Shown here: positions 45,719 through 58,502 of the stretch, piece by piece
Position numbering within the stretch: position 1 is the stretch's first letter
Layout of the letters: each line of letters starts with the position of its first letter
Source of the DNA: Ricordea florida
Taxonomy: Eukaryota > Cnidaria > Anthozoa > Corallimorpharia > Ricordeidae
Reading direction: 5' to 3'
Assembly: GCA_949710005.1 (NCBI GenBank)
Contig: OX453280.1
Location: forward strand, 8,802,534 to 8,866,533
DNA: 64,000 nucleotides
Position numbers and translations under genes: made by a program
Notes under the pieces: generated by a model
What the model was told of the DNA's origin: nothing
Databases searched by the model: none
Seen by the model: only the letters and a program-made list of their open reading frames with translations

Positions 45719-46482
45719 GGGGGCAGTCTAGTCAAATTTCAGAGAAATGTTCTAAGCATCTTTAAAACAACAGAGCTCTGTAACGATTTTATAGAAAACA
45801 ATGAAATTTTCACCAGAGCATCCCTTCAGGATGACCTACACAGTAAGGTGTAATTTGAGATGAAGTAGTTAAAAGATAGTTAATGATTAACTTCTGAATT
45901 TGACCTTATCAGCTGAGGGTTGCCGTCTGCCCCACATACTTGTTATGTGCAGAATTCATTGAAAATGAATTCCACTTTCTATCCATAACTAACATGGATT
46001 GAACTATGATCCTATGGAGCGGTTTCGGGGTAAGGCCATAAGTGTTCCCATGGCAGCCAAATCTTTCCAAATATGGGTGTAGAACAGATATCTCCTCAAG
46101 TATTTAACTTAATCCAATTTCGCTCCATAGGATCATAGTTTACATCCTAAAGGCAGTCTGTGCCAAATTTCACAGCAATTGGTCATATACTTAAGCAAAA
46201 AATAGTTAGGGGGAGATGCCTACTTCCGGAAAAAGGCAAATTCGAGAAAAATGCCCTTAAAGTTGGCACAAATTTAAACTTTTCCTTAACCGTTTCCATG
46301 GCAACCGATCGCCATTGGCAGATTACATCACGAAAATCGCTTTTATCAGCTTTCACAGGTCAATTTATGTGAAAAAGACTTCGAAAACTTAAAGTAGATG
46401 GGTTAAACTATAGTTTTAAGTAAAAATATAAAAAATGGTTGGATGACCGAAAATTAACAAAAAATCTGACTAGACGGCCCCC
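45719..46482. mobile_element. 764-bp TTAA-target element (Kolobok/piggyBac-type MITE)
   Basis: Copy A has GCTATTAATATC where copy B has GCTA-TTAA-[element]-TTAA-TATC, so TTAA is duplicated exactly. Termini GGGGGCAGTCTAGTCAAATTT and the reverse complement of AAATCTGACTAGACGGCCCCC match with two mismatches over about 21 bases. TTAA duplication is diagnostic of piggyBac or Kolobok; the G-rich ends lean to Kolobok. No transposase ORF. Confidence 0.9.
45992..46140. repeat. Internal inverted repeat in the TTAA element
   Basis: AACTATGATCCTATGGAGCG at its left and its perfect reverse complement CGCTCCATAGGATCATAGTT at its right border a roughly 109-base loop. Confidence 0.85.
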
Positions 46483-47505
46483 TTAATATCATTAAGAATA
46501 ATAATTGATTAGAGCCATGTAAAAATAATGTGTTTCTTGAAAATAGCAGTTGTTACCTTAATAGAGCAGTGTCATTTTTTTTTTTAAATTATCAACTTTA
46601 TTTATTGAGTGGTTACCATTAGTCGAAGCCACACCATCCCATAATGATTGAGCCGCTATACAATAGTTAAGATAAAAGCTTCAACAAATGATTTTTATGG
46701 TAGTATTATCAATTTTTCCTTATTTTTATCCTCTTTTGTATGGCCACTGGCTAAGTTGATTTCTGTAAGAGCCTTTAATGTTATCCTCAGTTGAAATGCA
46801 AATAGAATTTATCTCCTTCTCATCGAAAATGTTGTTGTCGTAATTATTTGCTGGTGTCTTTTCAATCTAATTTTCCATCTTTAACCTTTTCTACCTATGG
46901 GTGCCTACCTTTTACAAAAAACAAAAAACTTTTAAAAAATCTTGCAAATATAATTATGACTATTAATTTTCACATAAGAAAGTACGACCTGCTGAAATGT
47001 AAAAGAGTTCTCTGAAAATTTGAATCACCTCACAATGGTTTATAATCTGACGATTCCCAAGGGGAATAACGCGAACCATTTGATTTTCGGCTTACCCATT
47101 TATAAATAAAGCATTTACCCCACACGACCCCAGAAATTATCTACGCTCAATCCGTTCGTTGCCAATGCCCTTACAAGTGAAAAACCGCATCATATTATTT
47201 CCCTTTTCTGATATTTTGAAGCCAGCGCATGGCTATTTTTTCCTTACGAACACGAAAAATCGAGTCTCGTTTTGGGTCCTACGTTTAAGAGAAAAATCGA
47301 GTCTCGTTTTTTGACCTACGTTTTCGAGAACACCGTTTTAACGTGTCTCGTTTCTGAAACGAGTCATCGAGACAGGTGGCAACGAGTCTCGATTTCACGT
47401 TTTCGATTCGACTGCCGGAAACGTAATCGAGAGGTCTTAAAATCTAGACGATTTTTATCGAGTCCTTTACGATACGTTGCCCAGAAACGATGAATGATCC
47501 CGGTG

Positions 47506-48331
47506 GACTATTTCTGGTGAACTTCACGCTATCAAATAAAATGTTGAACCTCCAAAACGGGTCAGAGGAAGGGAAGATGCCAAGTATTCACGGCTAGGTT
47601 TGTGCTGTCGTGTCACGTTTCAGGTTTCACTTTCCCCATAAAACAAAACACGTTCTTCAATGTTTACCACAAATTTGTCAATTCTACGACGGCATCTCCA
47701 TTTTAAATATCGGTTTCCAGATAAAGCCTGGGGAATGACGCATTACCTTTCAAGAACGCTGAAAAATGAAATATAATTTTTACAGCTTCACTCAGTGGAG
47801 TGTACGAGCGAAAGATCTATAACATATAAAATATAAAATATACCCTTGATAACTAGGTGATTTTGGATGGTCTAATGGATAGCATCCCGGACTGTGGAGC
47901 AGATGACCCGAGTTCAATCCCCAGTGAGAGTATTCTTGACTTTCTTTTCTTGTTCTTTTTTTAAACTGAATCGATTTTCTTTTCTTTTTTCAAAGATACC
48001 TATGTCTATATAGAATTTGAAGCTGTATGCAGGCCTTGGCTGCCTATTTTTTAAATTGGTAAATGGAACACGAGATGGCAGAGCCCTACAGGCCTTTCTT
48101 GATTAAATTATTTGAATGAGTTCTGAAATCTAAAATTCTCCTCATGTGTCACCGAATGCAAAATCATGAGTTTGTTCATAGAAGCCTTTGATTAACTCCT
48201 TGTACACTTCTCTTATTGAACACAACTGACACTGCAGACTAAAATGGATTGACAAAACAGTTTCAAAAAATTGAGCCGTTTGCATACTAAGGGTTCACAA
48301 AGGCAACCCGGTGAAGGCTTTTGAAGCCTCT
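47506..48331 (+). repeat. Long direct repeat, copy 2
   Basis: Same sequence and orientation as 105-933. The tRNA-like segment lies at 47867-47932 (TGGTCTAATGGATAGCATCC...GAGTTCAATCCCC), with slightly better conserved boxes than copy 1. Confidence 0.8.
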
Positions 48332-48834
48332 TGTTTACATGTAATTTGTTCCCGCGCGAAAAAAACCGCACACAGCCGAAAAATTAGTTACATGTAAAAA
48401 AAATTATCATCTGTCATAACGTCAGATGTCTTATTTTCAATTTTACCATGGGCTTTTAAATACTTTCAATTTGATTTACAATTGTTCGATTGAAGTTTCG
48501 AAGAATGATTTCATAAATTGAAAAATGAAATCGGTGAATGAAATATTTTATGAATGTTTGAAGTTGTGCGTTCATGCGTGAAGCGCGTTGACTGTAATAC
48601 TGATGCACTTTTAGTTAAGGTGTCACCTCCTCCAAAAAGGCAGATACTATTGTTGACACTCTTGTACAAAAATAAAATATATATTCTTTGGATCACTTGT
48701 TAAAAACCCTCATCAAAAAATTGTGATTCCATACTTAAAAAAATTATTCCTCGCGAAGCGAGGTTACTAATCGTGTCGCTTTCGGTCAGACCACGTGGCT
48801 CGCAAGCCCGAGTAAATCGAGCCGAGAGTTTTTA

Positions 48835-48873
<39 letters not shown>

Positions 48874-50431
48874 ATATTTTAAAGGTGTCCGTTCGCAGGC
48901 CAGGTTACCTGGCAATAGTAGCGCACTTGAGAACTGCTGAACCGCCATTTCGAATTCCGTGATGCCTTTTTGAAAGAAACGTAAATTCTGTGGAAACCGA
49001 TTTCACTCGTCCTGGAAGTACATCCCAGCAAGATGATCTCCGAGATATTCAAGAAAGATTAGCTCGAGATCGTCGCCGAGTAAGTTCGAATACCGTGAAA
49101 ATCAACACAAGGAAAGCACGACTCAAAGCAGGGATAGAGAAACGACAGCGGGGAGAATAACGACAGACATCCGTCATCGCAGCAAAGACAAAAACTGCTC
49201 GCTCTAGAAAAAGGCAAACGAAACAGCAGGGAAAAGGACCAGGAATTCAACCAAGTTAGTTTGGAATTTGAATGTGTTATTGATAGAAATACAGAACATG
49301 AGTGAACGATTACATAACGAAATATATTAGCGTACTAAATTTAGCAAAACGGCTTAGAAGGGAAACCGAGTAGAACGAACTTCAACGATTGGAGATGTCT
49401 CTGGAAAATAATTCTATTAGTCTAAAAACGGAATCGGAAGACGACCAACAGATTACAAGAGAATGTAAGTAGGTATTTTTCATAATAAAACGATAGCGTT
49501 TCCATTTTGAAGAAATTCCCAACACAGAGAGTTGCAGTTGTTATAACAATCATTTACAACGATGTGATCTGATATCATTGCAACAGTGAAAATATTGTAA
49601 ATTTTCTTGATGTAGCAGTTATGTTAAACATTTTCAACAGAATATATTCCCTGTGTCACTATAAAGTACTGGTTCTGCAATATTATCAGTGATTAATAAG
49701 ATCATTTCAAAATAAAGCAAATGTGATTACTGAATTCCGAGTAGTATTTCTCTTTGCCATATATATATGTATGTATTCTCTGATTGAAAGGCTTCAATAA
49801 TATTGCGTAGAGAAAACAAGTTTCATAGCCTTTTCACAAAGGGTCAGTTTTACCTTAGAGTTCAATGACCCCCCCCCCCCCCCCCCACTGATAATATTGC
49901 TATCTAGAACCCCTGCCCTTATTCCACAAATGAAATGTTAATTCAAGCCTTAATTTGAAAACTTAGAGATAACATATTAACTTTGTTACTTTCTGCTGTT
50001 TACTTTATTTTTATGATGTCAAATATCAATATTTCATAACAACCACAACATGCAATTAACCTTTTACACTGGAAAAACTTTATAAAGAAGAAAATAATTT
50101 TTTTAATGCCATAATGTTTATGATCTTTCTCATATATTCATTGCAAGTGTGCTGTATGTAGTAACAAGTGTTTCAAGTTTCCTAAATGCCCTATGCTTTC
50201 AATAATGATTTTCCACACAAACTTTATAGACAAATGACTGCACTAGATTCTAAGCCTTAAAGAAGAAATGGTATTGTTTGGAGCTGTTTTGATTACTACC
50301 ACCTCTGATGGAAAGCCTATTAAGAAGATTTTTGTATTGCTTGTAGTAGTAGAGTAACAATACCTTTACCAAGATTAGGACATGCATCCCACCCCATAAA
50401 AATATATTATGTTTAACTTGAAAAATATAAC

Positions 50432-50465
<34 letters not shown>

Positions 50466-51368
50466 TCAATACCAGTAATAATAATAGTAATGATAATAAT
50501 AATAATATAATGATAAATATTTTCGTTACTATATGTCATTGAATACCTGGAGCTGCCATGACTTTTTCGATGAAATACCATCCTTATATTAAATCTTTCT
50601 TCTGCAGTTTTTATAATAGAAATTTTCATATGTTCAAAATAATATAATCTTCTGTGGTTGGGTATGGATATTTTGCCTGTTTCTGTAACAGCACAATTAA
50701 ACTTTCATGTGGTATATACTTTTGACTGATTGATGTTGATTTCACATTTTTTTACAGGAGTACGTAGTGCAGCAATCTTTTTGAACATATTAAGATTTCA
50801 ATAACCCTTTCTTACATGTATTGTTTTTATGATATGACCTAAAAATAGCACAACCACATACTATACAGTCGGCACTCACTATTACCAAACCTTTATTCAA
50901 AGTTTTTGTAGAATCCAATTGTTTTACCCCCAATTTTTTTTATGTAATGAGATTGTATCTCACACTTCTGTTGATATGGCATCTCTTTTGAGGGAAGAGG
51001 AATGTTTCTATCTACCACTGGGGGTACCATTGCAACTGAAAAGAGTACACAAATTAAAACATGCACTATTCATAATGCTCTCAATTGTGGTTACCCGGGA
51101 ATGAAATAATGACTGCAGTAGACAATAAAATATCTAATCAGAAGATTCTTCTTACAATGAATCTCATGCAATTATAACCAAAAAACATAAACAAAAAATA
51201 ACTGGAGCATTCAACATCATCCTCAGTGTAAGAACATATTGTGTTTAAAAGTAATGTACAACAAAGAAGACAAAGCAGTAGAGACTAAGAAAATAAAACT
51301 AAAGAAAAAACACAGGTTTTTACACCGTGGTAAACACAAGCATTCATATCAACTCTTCAAGATTTCAC

Positions 51369-51615
51369 CTGCAAAAGATTTACAATCATTTTCAATTTGT
51401 GTTAAGTGAATATTATTGTGATACTTCATCGACTCTGTATTCCCTGTCAAGATAATAAATAATTTTACTTCTATTCCCTCTGGTGCAATCTCAGTGACAG
51501 TGAAGGTCAATTTTTTAAGCACTGTGTTGAGCGTTATACTGATCATGTAATTTGCACCAGGTGTCACTAATTGTGTACCAAACACAGCATAAGAAATAAA
51601 ATAATGGGGATTACG
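51369..51615 (-). pseudogene. Captured gene fragment, exon 1, intact frame (in H4)
   Basis: Minus strand: acceptor CTTTTATATCAG, 82 open codons (AVFGTQLVTPGANYMISITL, LKKLTFTVTEIAPEGIEVKL, FIILTGNTESMKYHNNIHL, CKSFA) and donor GCAG|GTGAAA. Exit phase 1 fits the second exon, whose H4 copy near 51040-50820 is disrupted by a small insertion (after CCAGTGGTAGATAG) while the H0 copy is open. Beta-strand-like alternation suggests an extracellular-type domain, but I recognise no family. Confidence 0.5.
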
Positions 51616-52667
51616 CTGATATAAAAGTAAAATACAAAATATAAAAAAAATAAATAATTCCTCGCGAAGCGAGGTTACTAATCGTGTCGCTTTCGCTCAG
51701 GCCACGTGGTTCGCAAGCCCGAGTAAATCGAGCCGAGAGTTTTTATATATGTATATATATATATATATATATTTTAAAGGTGTCCGTTCGCAGGCCAGGT
51801 TACCTGGCAACATTACTCCATGTGAAATTCCGCCATTGCGACCTTGAATGATGTTTTGAAAATAATGTGAATTTTGTGGAAACCGATTTCACTCGTTGAA
51901 GTTGTTAGTACATCCCAGCAAGGAGATCTCCGACATATACAAGAAAGAATGGTGAGAGATCGTCGTCGAGTAAGTTTGAATGCCGCAAAAAATCGGCACA
52001 CGGGAAGCGGCGACTCAAAGCAGAGATTGAGAAACGACGGTAGGGACGATAACAAGAAACCTCGCAGCTAAGACAACAACAGCTCGCTCAAAAAAGCAAA
52101 GGAATCAGCAAGGAAAAGGACCAGGAATACCATCAAGTTAAATTGGAAATTGAATTTGTTATCGATAGAAACAAAGACTCGTTTTAGGTATACAGGACAT
52201 GAGCAAGCGATTAGATAACGAAATTGGCGAACAAAATTTAGCAAAATGACTTAGAACGGAAACCGAGTAGGAACGACTTCCAGTATGCAGACAGAATCAG
52301 AAGACGAACGACAAAACAGATTACCATATCGTCGTGAAAAAAGTGCCAGGAAAGGGGAAACAGAAACCAACCGCAAAGAAATGAACGATGACAGTCACGT
52401 AGTATTTATACTGCAATGAGAATGCAAGTAGGTATTTTTCGTAGTAAAACGATTGCCTTCCATTTGAAAGAAATTCCCAATACAGAGATTGCAGTTGTGA
52501 TAGCAATTATTTATTATTATGTGATCTGATATCGTTGCAACAGTGAAAATATAGCGTAGATTTGTGTGATGTAGTAAGTTATGTTCAGCATTTTCAACAG
52601 AAAAAAAACCAAACAATAAGTTACTGGTTCTGCAATATTATCACTGATCAATGCAATTATTTGTAAA

Positions 52668-54415
52668 CTAGACGCTCTCAGGAGCGTTCACTCGGGCTAC
52701 ACTTGATAATGCGGTATCGAACAAACGTGAATGTCAGTTTACGCCTAAGTCTTGTATATATTGTATACTATATGGCTGGTTCCACGACCGCAAAAAACCT
52801 ACCAGACTGTATATCACACAGCAATTCTTGTCGACGTCGTGTTTAAGCTGAGCGATTTTATCAGAAAGTTTTCTAAGGTTTTACAGAAATTTTAGTCATA
52901 ATCGGGTTTGTTTACTAATCGAATTAATGTTGACCAATCAGCTTTCTTGGTTCCCACGGTAGAAAACAGTTGTGAAACTTGATGCCATTCATCTGATTCC
53001 AAGTTATCGAAGGCGAAGAAGCGATATGCGGGAAAAACAACAATATTCAAGAGTACCTAGCGGAGCCGCTCCTCCAAATACCCGCTCCGCAGACCGTACT
53101 GAGCTGGCTGGGAAATTTCCGTTTGAGCCAGAACCTTGCGAGCTTTTTTCTGAAATACCGATGAACCTGCTGGCATATTGAATTAAAACATAAAAACTTG
53201 CTGGGAAAAGAATGGCATGCTTTATTTCTAGCTGACCTGCAGCCTTTTGCAGTGCTCTCTAGCTAGAGATCTCTAATCATGTTATTTAGGAGTCATGTCA
53301 CACACCAATATGACAAATCCAGGCTACAGATAACAAAAACTCAAATTAGATGTTGGCAAAAAGCCGCTGGCAAAACAACGCAATAAAAATCCTGGCTGGA
53401 AATTTTTTCTTGGAATTGAAAGCTTGCTGGCAACAACTGAGTAAATAGGCCTTTGCTTGCTGGCTAAAAAAATTGAATAACCGTTGCTTGCTGGCAGTGA
53501 GGAGCGGCTCTTTTTTTTCCCACGCTAGTTAATTATTAACCAAAAACGACTCCGCAGATTGCAAAACATCGTAACATGCAATAAAAAACCTTTGTAGAAA
53601 AAACATTCGTTGAGCACTCCTGAATATTACTCCTCAATCGGATATACTTCTCTTCCGATTTAGCCTTATTGGCCCTGTTCCCGCTAAATTCTTTCCACAC
53701 GACCACGTAGAAAAAAAACTTGAGTTTGAATAAGAAAAGATCCAGAGATGATTTTGAAGAGGCCCGAGGGAATTCGGGCTGACAAACATATAGCTTTGTT
53801 AGCCGTTTTGCGGTCATAATTACCAAAAACTTTATTATAAACAAACAACAAGTTCAATAGATTTTAGAAACAGTCTCTAGCAATCCTTTGTAACATCAAC
53901 CGTCTAACTGCAAACGCAATCAAACTTTGAGCGTTATCACGCTTTTGTTGTCAAGTCTTTGTCTTGCAACTACTTTCTACGCGACCACGCATGAGACAGA
54001 CCGCAATTAAGAAAGCTTCATCCAAAAATGCTACCAAAATTTAAATTAGATGAAAAATCCTTATAACCTCCTTTATTCGCGTATTGTTGACTCGAGGCAT
54101 CCAACGATGCGTGTCTTGTCGCTGTACAAAATTCGTGTATTAACTTCAGCTTTTGGATCCCAATGACAACAGTAGCCGACAATACAAGAATTAGTAGTAT
54201 TCATGTGCATAACATTGGCTTTCAAAGATAGTTCAGAGTACACATCTTTCGCATCCGACATCGATGGTGCAATAACTTGATGAACAATAGCAATACCCAA
54301 GGGCCTCTGCGGGTAGTCCGATTTGCGACGTTGTCGATAGACTGATAGACTGATAGACTGATAGACCGAAAAGGTAAACCTAGACTCGGGCTACCTGTGG
54401 TAGTAGCCCGAGTAA
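52668..54415 (-). mobile_element. 1.75-kb rolling-circle-like insertion, second family, in H2
   Basis: The empty site TTGTAAATAAAGCAG is intact in H1 (about 7062). Here the element sits between A52667 and T54416 with no duplication. On the minus strand it begins TTACTCGGGCTAC, with the terminal hairpin CTCGGGCTAC...GTAGCCCGAG, and ends with the hairpin ACGCTC-CTGA-GAGCGT followed directly by CTAG. The layout is the same as family H (5' TT plus hairpin, 3' CTAG, A|T target) but the sequence is unrelated. Confidence 0.7.
54073..54300 (-). CDS. Unrecognised ORF in the 1.75-kb insertion
   Basis: MGIAIVHQVIAPSMSDAKDV, LKANVMHMNTTNSCIVGYCC, HWDPKAEVNTRILYSDKTRI, VGCLEST. It reads like a real exon and could be captured host sequence or part of the element's own gene. 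No Rep (HUH) or helicase motif is visible. Confidence 0.3.
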   Translation of the reverse strand: MGIAIVHQVIAPSMSDAKDVYSELSLKANVMHMNTTNSCIVGYCCHWDPKAEVNTRILYSDKTRIVGCLESTIRE

Positions 54416-55915
54416 TAAAGCAGATGTTGTTACTGACTTCTGAGTAGTATTTCTCTTTGCTATATTTCTTTGCTACATATATGTATTACGTAATTAAAAA
54501 GTTTCGTTGGGACAGACAAGTTCCATAGCCATTTCAAAATGGGTTTTTACCTTTGAGTTCCTATATATTCCTGGGAATTATTCTCTTTGCACCCACCCTT
54601 TTCCCACAAATGAAAAGTTAATTTAAGCCCTACTTTGCAAAATTAGACATCTTAACCTTTTGTCCTAAATGCTGTTTAATTCATTTTTATGATGTCAAAT
54701 ACAAATATTTCATAACAACCACAATATGCAGTTGACCTTTTACATTGGAAAAACTCTACAAGGGAGAAACTAAAGTTTGAAATGCTGAAATTTTAAGCAA
54801 ATTTTCTTATATATTCATTGCAAGGGTGCTGTATGTAATAACACAAGTCTTTGAAGTTTCCAAAATGTCCTATGCTTTCAATCATGATTTTCCAGACTAA
54901 CTGTATGGACAAATGACTGCACTGGCATGATTGCCACAGGTCAGGAAATTGGTAAGGGAAAAAAATTCTTCAAGGTCAGTGAAAAGTCAGGGAATTTCAA
55001 ATCAAGTCAGGGAAAAGTGAAATTTAATACTACTAATTTATTTCTTGCCAATTCAGTGATGGTTTGGTGTGGTCAAGAATGTGACATGAAATGTGTTGGA
55101 TTGGTAGAATTCAATGGCAAGCTGATTTTGGTTTTACAAGAAAATCAATCCTTTTTCCATGAATTGGTTATCTTAAGAAACTATCAATCCATGTACACTG
55201 TGACTTACTGAAAGCATATTAAATAAATGGGTGGAGAGGTTGGTTGTGAGAGGAGGTTGGAGGTCATTACCAGGACTAATTTGTGACTTTTCTAAGTTAG
55301 TTGGTAAGGGAAATTTTACATTTGTCAGGGAAAAGTCAGGAAATTTAAAGATCTTATGGCTGTGGCAACCATGACTAGATTCTAAGCTTAAAAGAAGAAA
55401 TGGTATTATTCTTGAGTTAAGTAATTTTTACTTCCTATGATACAAACCCTATTCAGAAGAAAAACGGAATTGCTTGTAGTAGTAGAGGAACAATACCTTT
55501 TCCCAGATTAGGACATACATCCCAACCCCATAACAGTATATTATGTTAAACATAAAAATATCAATACTAATAATATCAATACCAGTAATAATATTAAAAA
55601 TGATAATGATAATAATACAATAATAATAATCATGATAATTGCAAAAAATGAGAAAGTACAAGAAGTAAAAATAATATAATAATAAGTAAATACATAAATT
55701 GGGGTTTTATACCTCATAGGAAAAACCATTAGGAGTCCTTTAAAAACTAGCTTCGCGAGGTTTTGCGGGAGTCGTATTTCTAGTAAAATATAAAAGCATT
55801 GTGACTTCTTCAAAAACTAGCTTCGCGAGGTTTTTGCGGGAGTCGTATTTCTAGTTTTATGTTACATAGTTACCCACACTCTGAACTATGACTTCTAAAG
55901 ACCCTGTTAGTGTAA

Positions 55916-58128
55916 TTCCTCGCGAAGCGAGGTTACTAATCGTGTCGTTTTCGGTCAGACCACGTGGCTCGCAAGCCCGAGTAAATCGAGCCGAGAGTTT
56001 TTATATATGTATATATATATATTTTAAAGGTGTCCGTTCGCAGGCCAGGTTACCTGGCAAGATTACTCCATGTGAAATGCCGCCATTTATACGAATTCCT
56101 TGAATGATGTTTTGAAAATAATGTGAGTTTTGTGAAAACCGATTTCACTCGTCTTGGACGTACATCCCAGCAAGAAGATCTCCGACATATACAAGAAAAA
56201 ATGGTGAGAGATCGTCGTCGAGTAAGTTTGAATGCCGCAAGAAATCGGCACACGGGAAGCGGCGACTCGACCGGCGACTCAAAGCAGAGATTGAGAAACG
56301 ACGGTAGGGACGATAACAAGAGACATCGCAGCTAAGACAACAACTGCTCGCTCAAAAAAAGCAAAGAAATCAGCAAAGAAAAGGACCAGGAATACCATCA
56401 AGTTACCATCAAGTTAGATTGGAAATTGAATTTGTTATCGATAGAAACAAAGTACAGGACATGAGCAAGCGATTACATAACGAAATTGGCGAACAAAATC
56501 GTTAGCAAAATGACTTAGAACGGAAACCGAGTAGGAACGACTTCCAGCATGCAGACAGAATCAGAAGACGAAGGACAAAACAGATTACCATATCGTCGTG
56601 AAAAAAGGTGTCGGGGAAAGGGGAAACAGAAACCAACCGCAAGGAAATGAAAGATGACAGTCACGTAGTATTAATACTGCAATGAGAATGCAAGTAGGTA
56701 TTTTTCGTAGTGAAACGATTGCCTTCCATTTGAAAGAAATTCCCAATACATAGATTGCAGTTGTGATAGCAGATGTTGTTACTGACTTCTGAGTAGTATT
56801 ACTCTTTGCTATATTTCTTTGCTACATATATGTATTACGTAATTAAAAAGTTTCGTTGGGACAGACATTTTCCATAGCCATTTCAAAATGGGTTTTTACC
56901 TTTGAGTTCCATGTATTCCTGGGAATTACTCTCTTAGCACCCACCCTTTTCCCACAAATGAAAAGTTAATTTAAGCCCTACTTTGCAAAATTAGACAACA
57001 CCTTAACCTTTTTCCTTAATGCTGTTTAATTCATTTTTATAATGTCAAATACAAATATTTAATAACAACCACAATATGCAGTTGACCTTTTACATTGGAA
57101 AAACTCTACAAGGGAGAAACTAAAGTTTTAAATGCTAAAATTTTTAGCGATTTTTCTTATATATTCATTGCAAGGGTGCTGTATGTAATAACAAGTCTTT
57201 GAAGTTTCCTAAATGCCCTATGCTTTCAATCATGATTTTCCACACTAACTGTATGGACAAATGACTGCACTGGCATGATTGCCACAGGTCAGGAAATGGT
57301 ATGGGAAAAAAATTCTTCAAGGTCAGTGAAAAGTAAGGGAATTGTAAATCAAGTCAGGGAAAAGTGAAATTGAATACTACTAATTTATTTCTTGCCAATT
57401 CAGCAATGGTTTGGTGTGGTCAAGAACGTGACATGAAATGTGTTGGATTGGTAGAATTCAATGGCAAGCTGATTTTGGTTTTACAAGAAAATCAATCCTT
57501 TTTCCATGAATTGGTTATCTTAAGAAACTATCAATCCATGTACACTGTATGCATATTAAATAAATGGGTGGAGAGGTTGGTTGTGAGAAGAGGTTGGAGG
57601 TCATTACCAGGACTAATTTGTGACTTTTCTAATTTAGTTGGTAAGGGAAATTTTACATTTGTCAGGTAAAAGTCAGGAAATTTAAAGATCTTATGGCTGT
57701 GGCAACCATGACTACATTCTAAGCTTAAAAGTAGGAATGGTATTGTTCAAAGTTGAGTAATTTTTACTTCCTATGATGCAAACCCTATTCAGAAGAAAAA
57801 CAGAATTGCTTGTAGTGGTACAGGAACAATACCTTTGCCCAGATTAGGAGATATATACACCCCCACCCCATAACAGTATATTATGTTAAACATAAAAAAT
57901 AACAATACTAACTAATAATATAATATCAATACCAGTAATAATATTTAAAATGATAATAATACAATAATAATAATCACGATAATTGCAAAAAAATGAGAAA
58001 GTACAAAAAGTAAAAATAATATAATAATAAGTAAATACATAAATTGGGGTTTGATACCTCACAGGAAAAACCATTAGGAGTCCTTTAACAACTAGCTTCG
58101 CGAGGTTTTGCGGGAGTCGTATTTCTAG
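55916..58128 (+). mobile_element. Family H element, copy H3 (complete ends)
   Basis: Starts GTAA|TTCCTCGCGAAGCGAGG and ends TTTCTAG|TAAC, 62 bases downstream of the end of H4. Contains the shared remnant SQQEDLRHIQEKMVRDRRRV (about 56165-56225) and the possible captured exon at 57364-57550 (MVWCGQERDMKCVGLVEFNG). It lacks a segment of about 250 bases present in H1 and H2: TTGCAGTTGTGATAGCA at 56770 jumps to GATGTTGTTACTGAC. Confidence 0.75.
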
Positions 58129-58502
58129 TAACTAGGCTCTTAGAATCTAAAAGGTAGGACAAAATCAAACAGGAACAGGTTGCCGGCTTCTTCTATTGTT
58201 ATGGTTACTGCATGGCAACAACCATAATTGACCAACCAAAGGGGCCAAAGATTCAACATTGTAACATGGGTAGGTCATATACAGCATTAAAACCCTTCAA
58301 GCCGTTTTGGTGTCAAAACAACTAACAACAATATAACAAGAAAAAAAATTATACCCCCTCCAATAAGCATAAGGGAAAAGCATAGTTAATAGAAGGAGAC
58401 TAGTTATGAAAGCCTGCGAACTTCAAAGGCCTGAACAAAAGAGGTTGCTAAGAGGTTGAAGGTACCATTCACGTGACCACGAAGGTGCACACTCAAAACA
58501 AG
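58129..58502. other. Presumed 5' flank of the gene at 58503
   Basis: No repeat or ORF recognised. A TATA-like motif was not found at a convincing position. Confidence 0.35.

Larger units (their letters stand above)
45031..47499 (-). repeat. Long dispersed repeat, copy B (inverted partner at 19467-21212)
   Basis: Reverse complement of copy A from AGCCTCTAAGATTAAAAAT to GAAACGATGAATGATC, interrupted by the TTAA element at 45719-46482. Adjacent direct-repeat copy 2 begins only six bases after its end. Its right part is again rich in GAGTCTCG motifs (47265-47400). Confidence 0.8.
51658..55783 (+). mobile_element. Family H element, copy H2 (inserted in H4, with 1.75-kb insertion)
   Basis: Left junction AATAA|TTCCTCGCG, right junction TTTCTAG|TAAAATATAAAAGC; the flanks are adjacent parts of H4, with no duplicated target. 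The body matches H1 and H3. An Arg-rich remnant (SQQGDLRHIQERMVRDRRRV) at about 51910-52070 is shared with them. A possible captured exon at about 55018-55211 reads VWCGQECDMKCVGLVEFNGK. Confidence 0.8.
48747..55854 (+). mobile_element. Family H element, copy H4, split by H2
   Basis: Starts A|TTCCTCGCGAAGCGAGG at 48747 and runs to 51657. H2 occupies 51658-55783, and the last 71 bases of H4 resume at 55784-55854 (ending GGGAGTCGTATTTCTAG, then T). H0 and H5 show the same tail contiguous with the preceding sequence, proving the split. It carries a run of 18 C at 49869-49886 and an AAT tract near 50430-50462. Confidence 0.75.
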
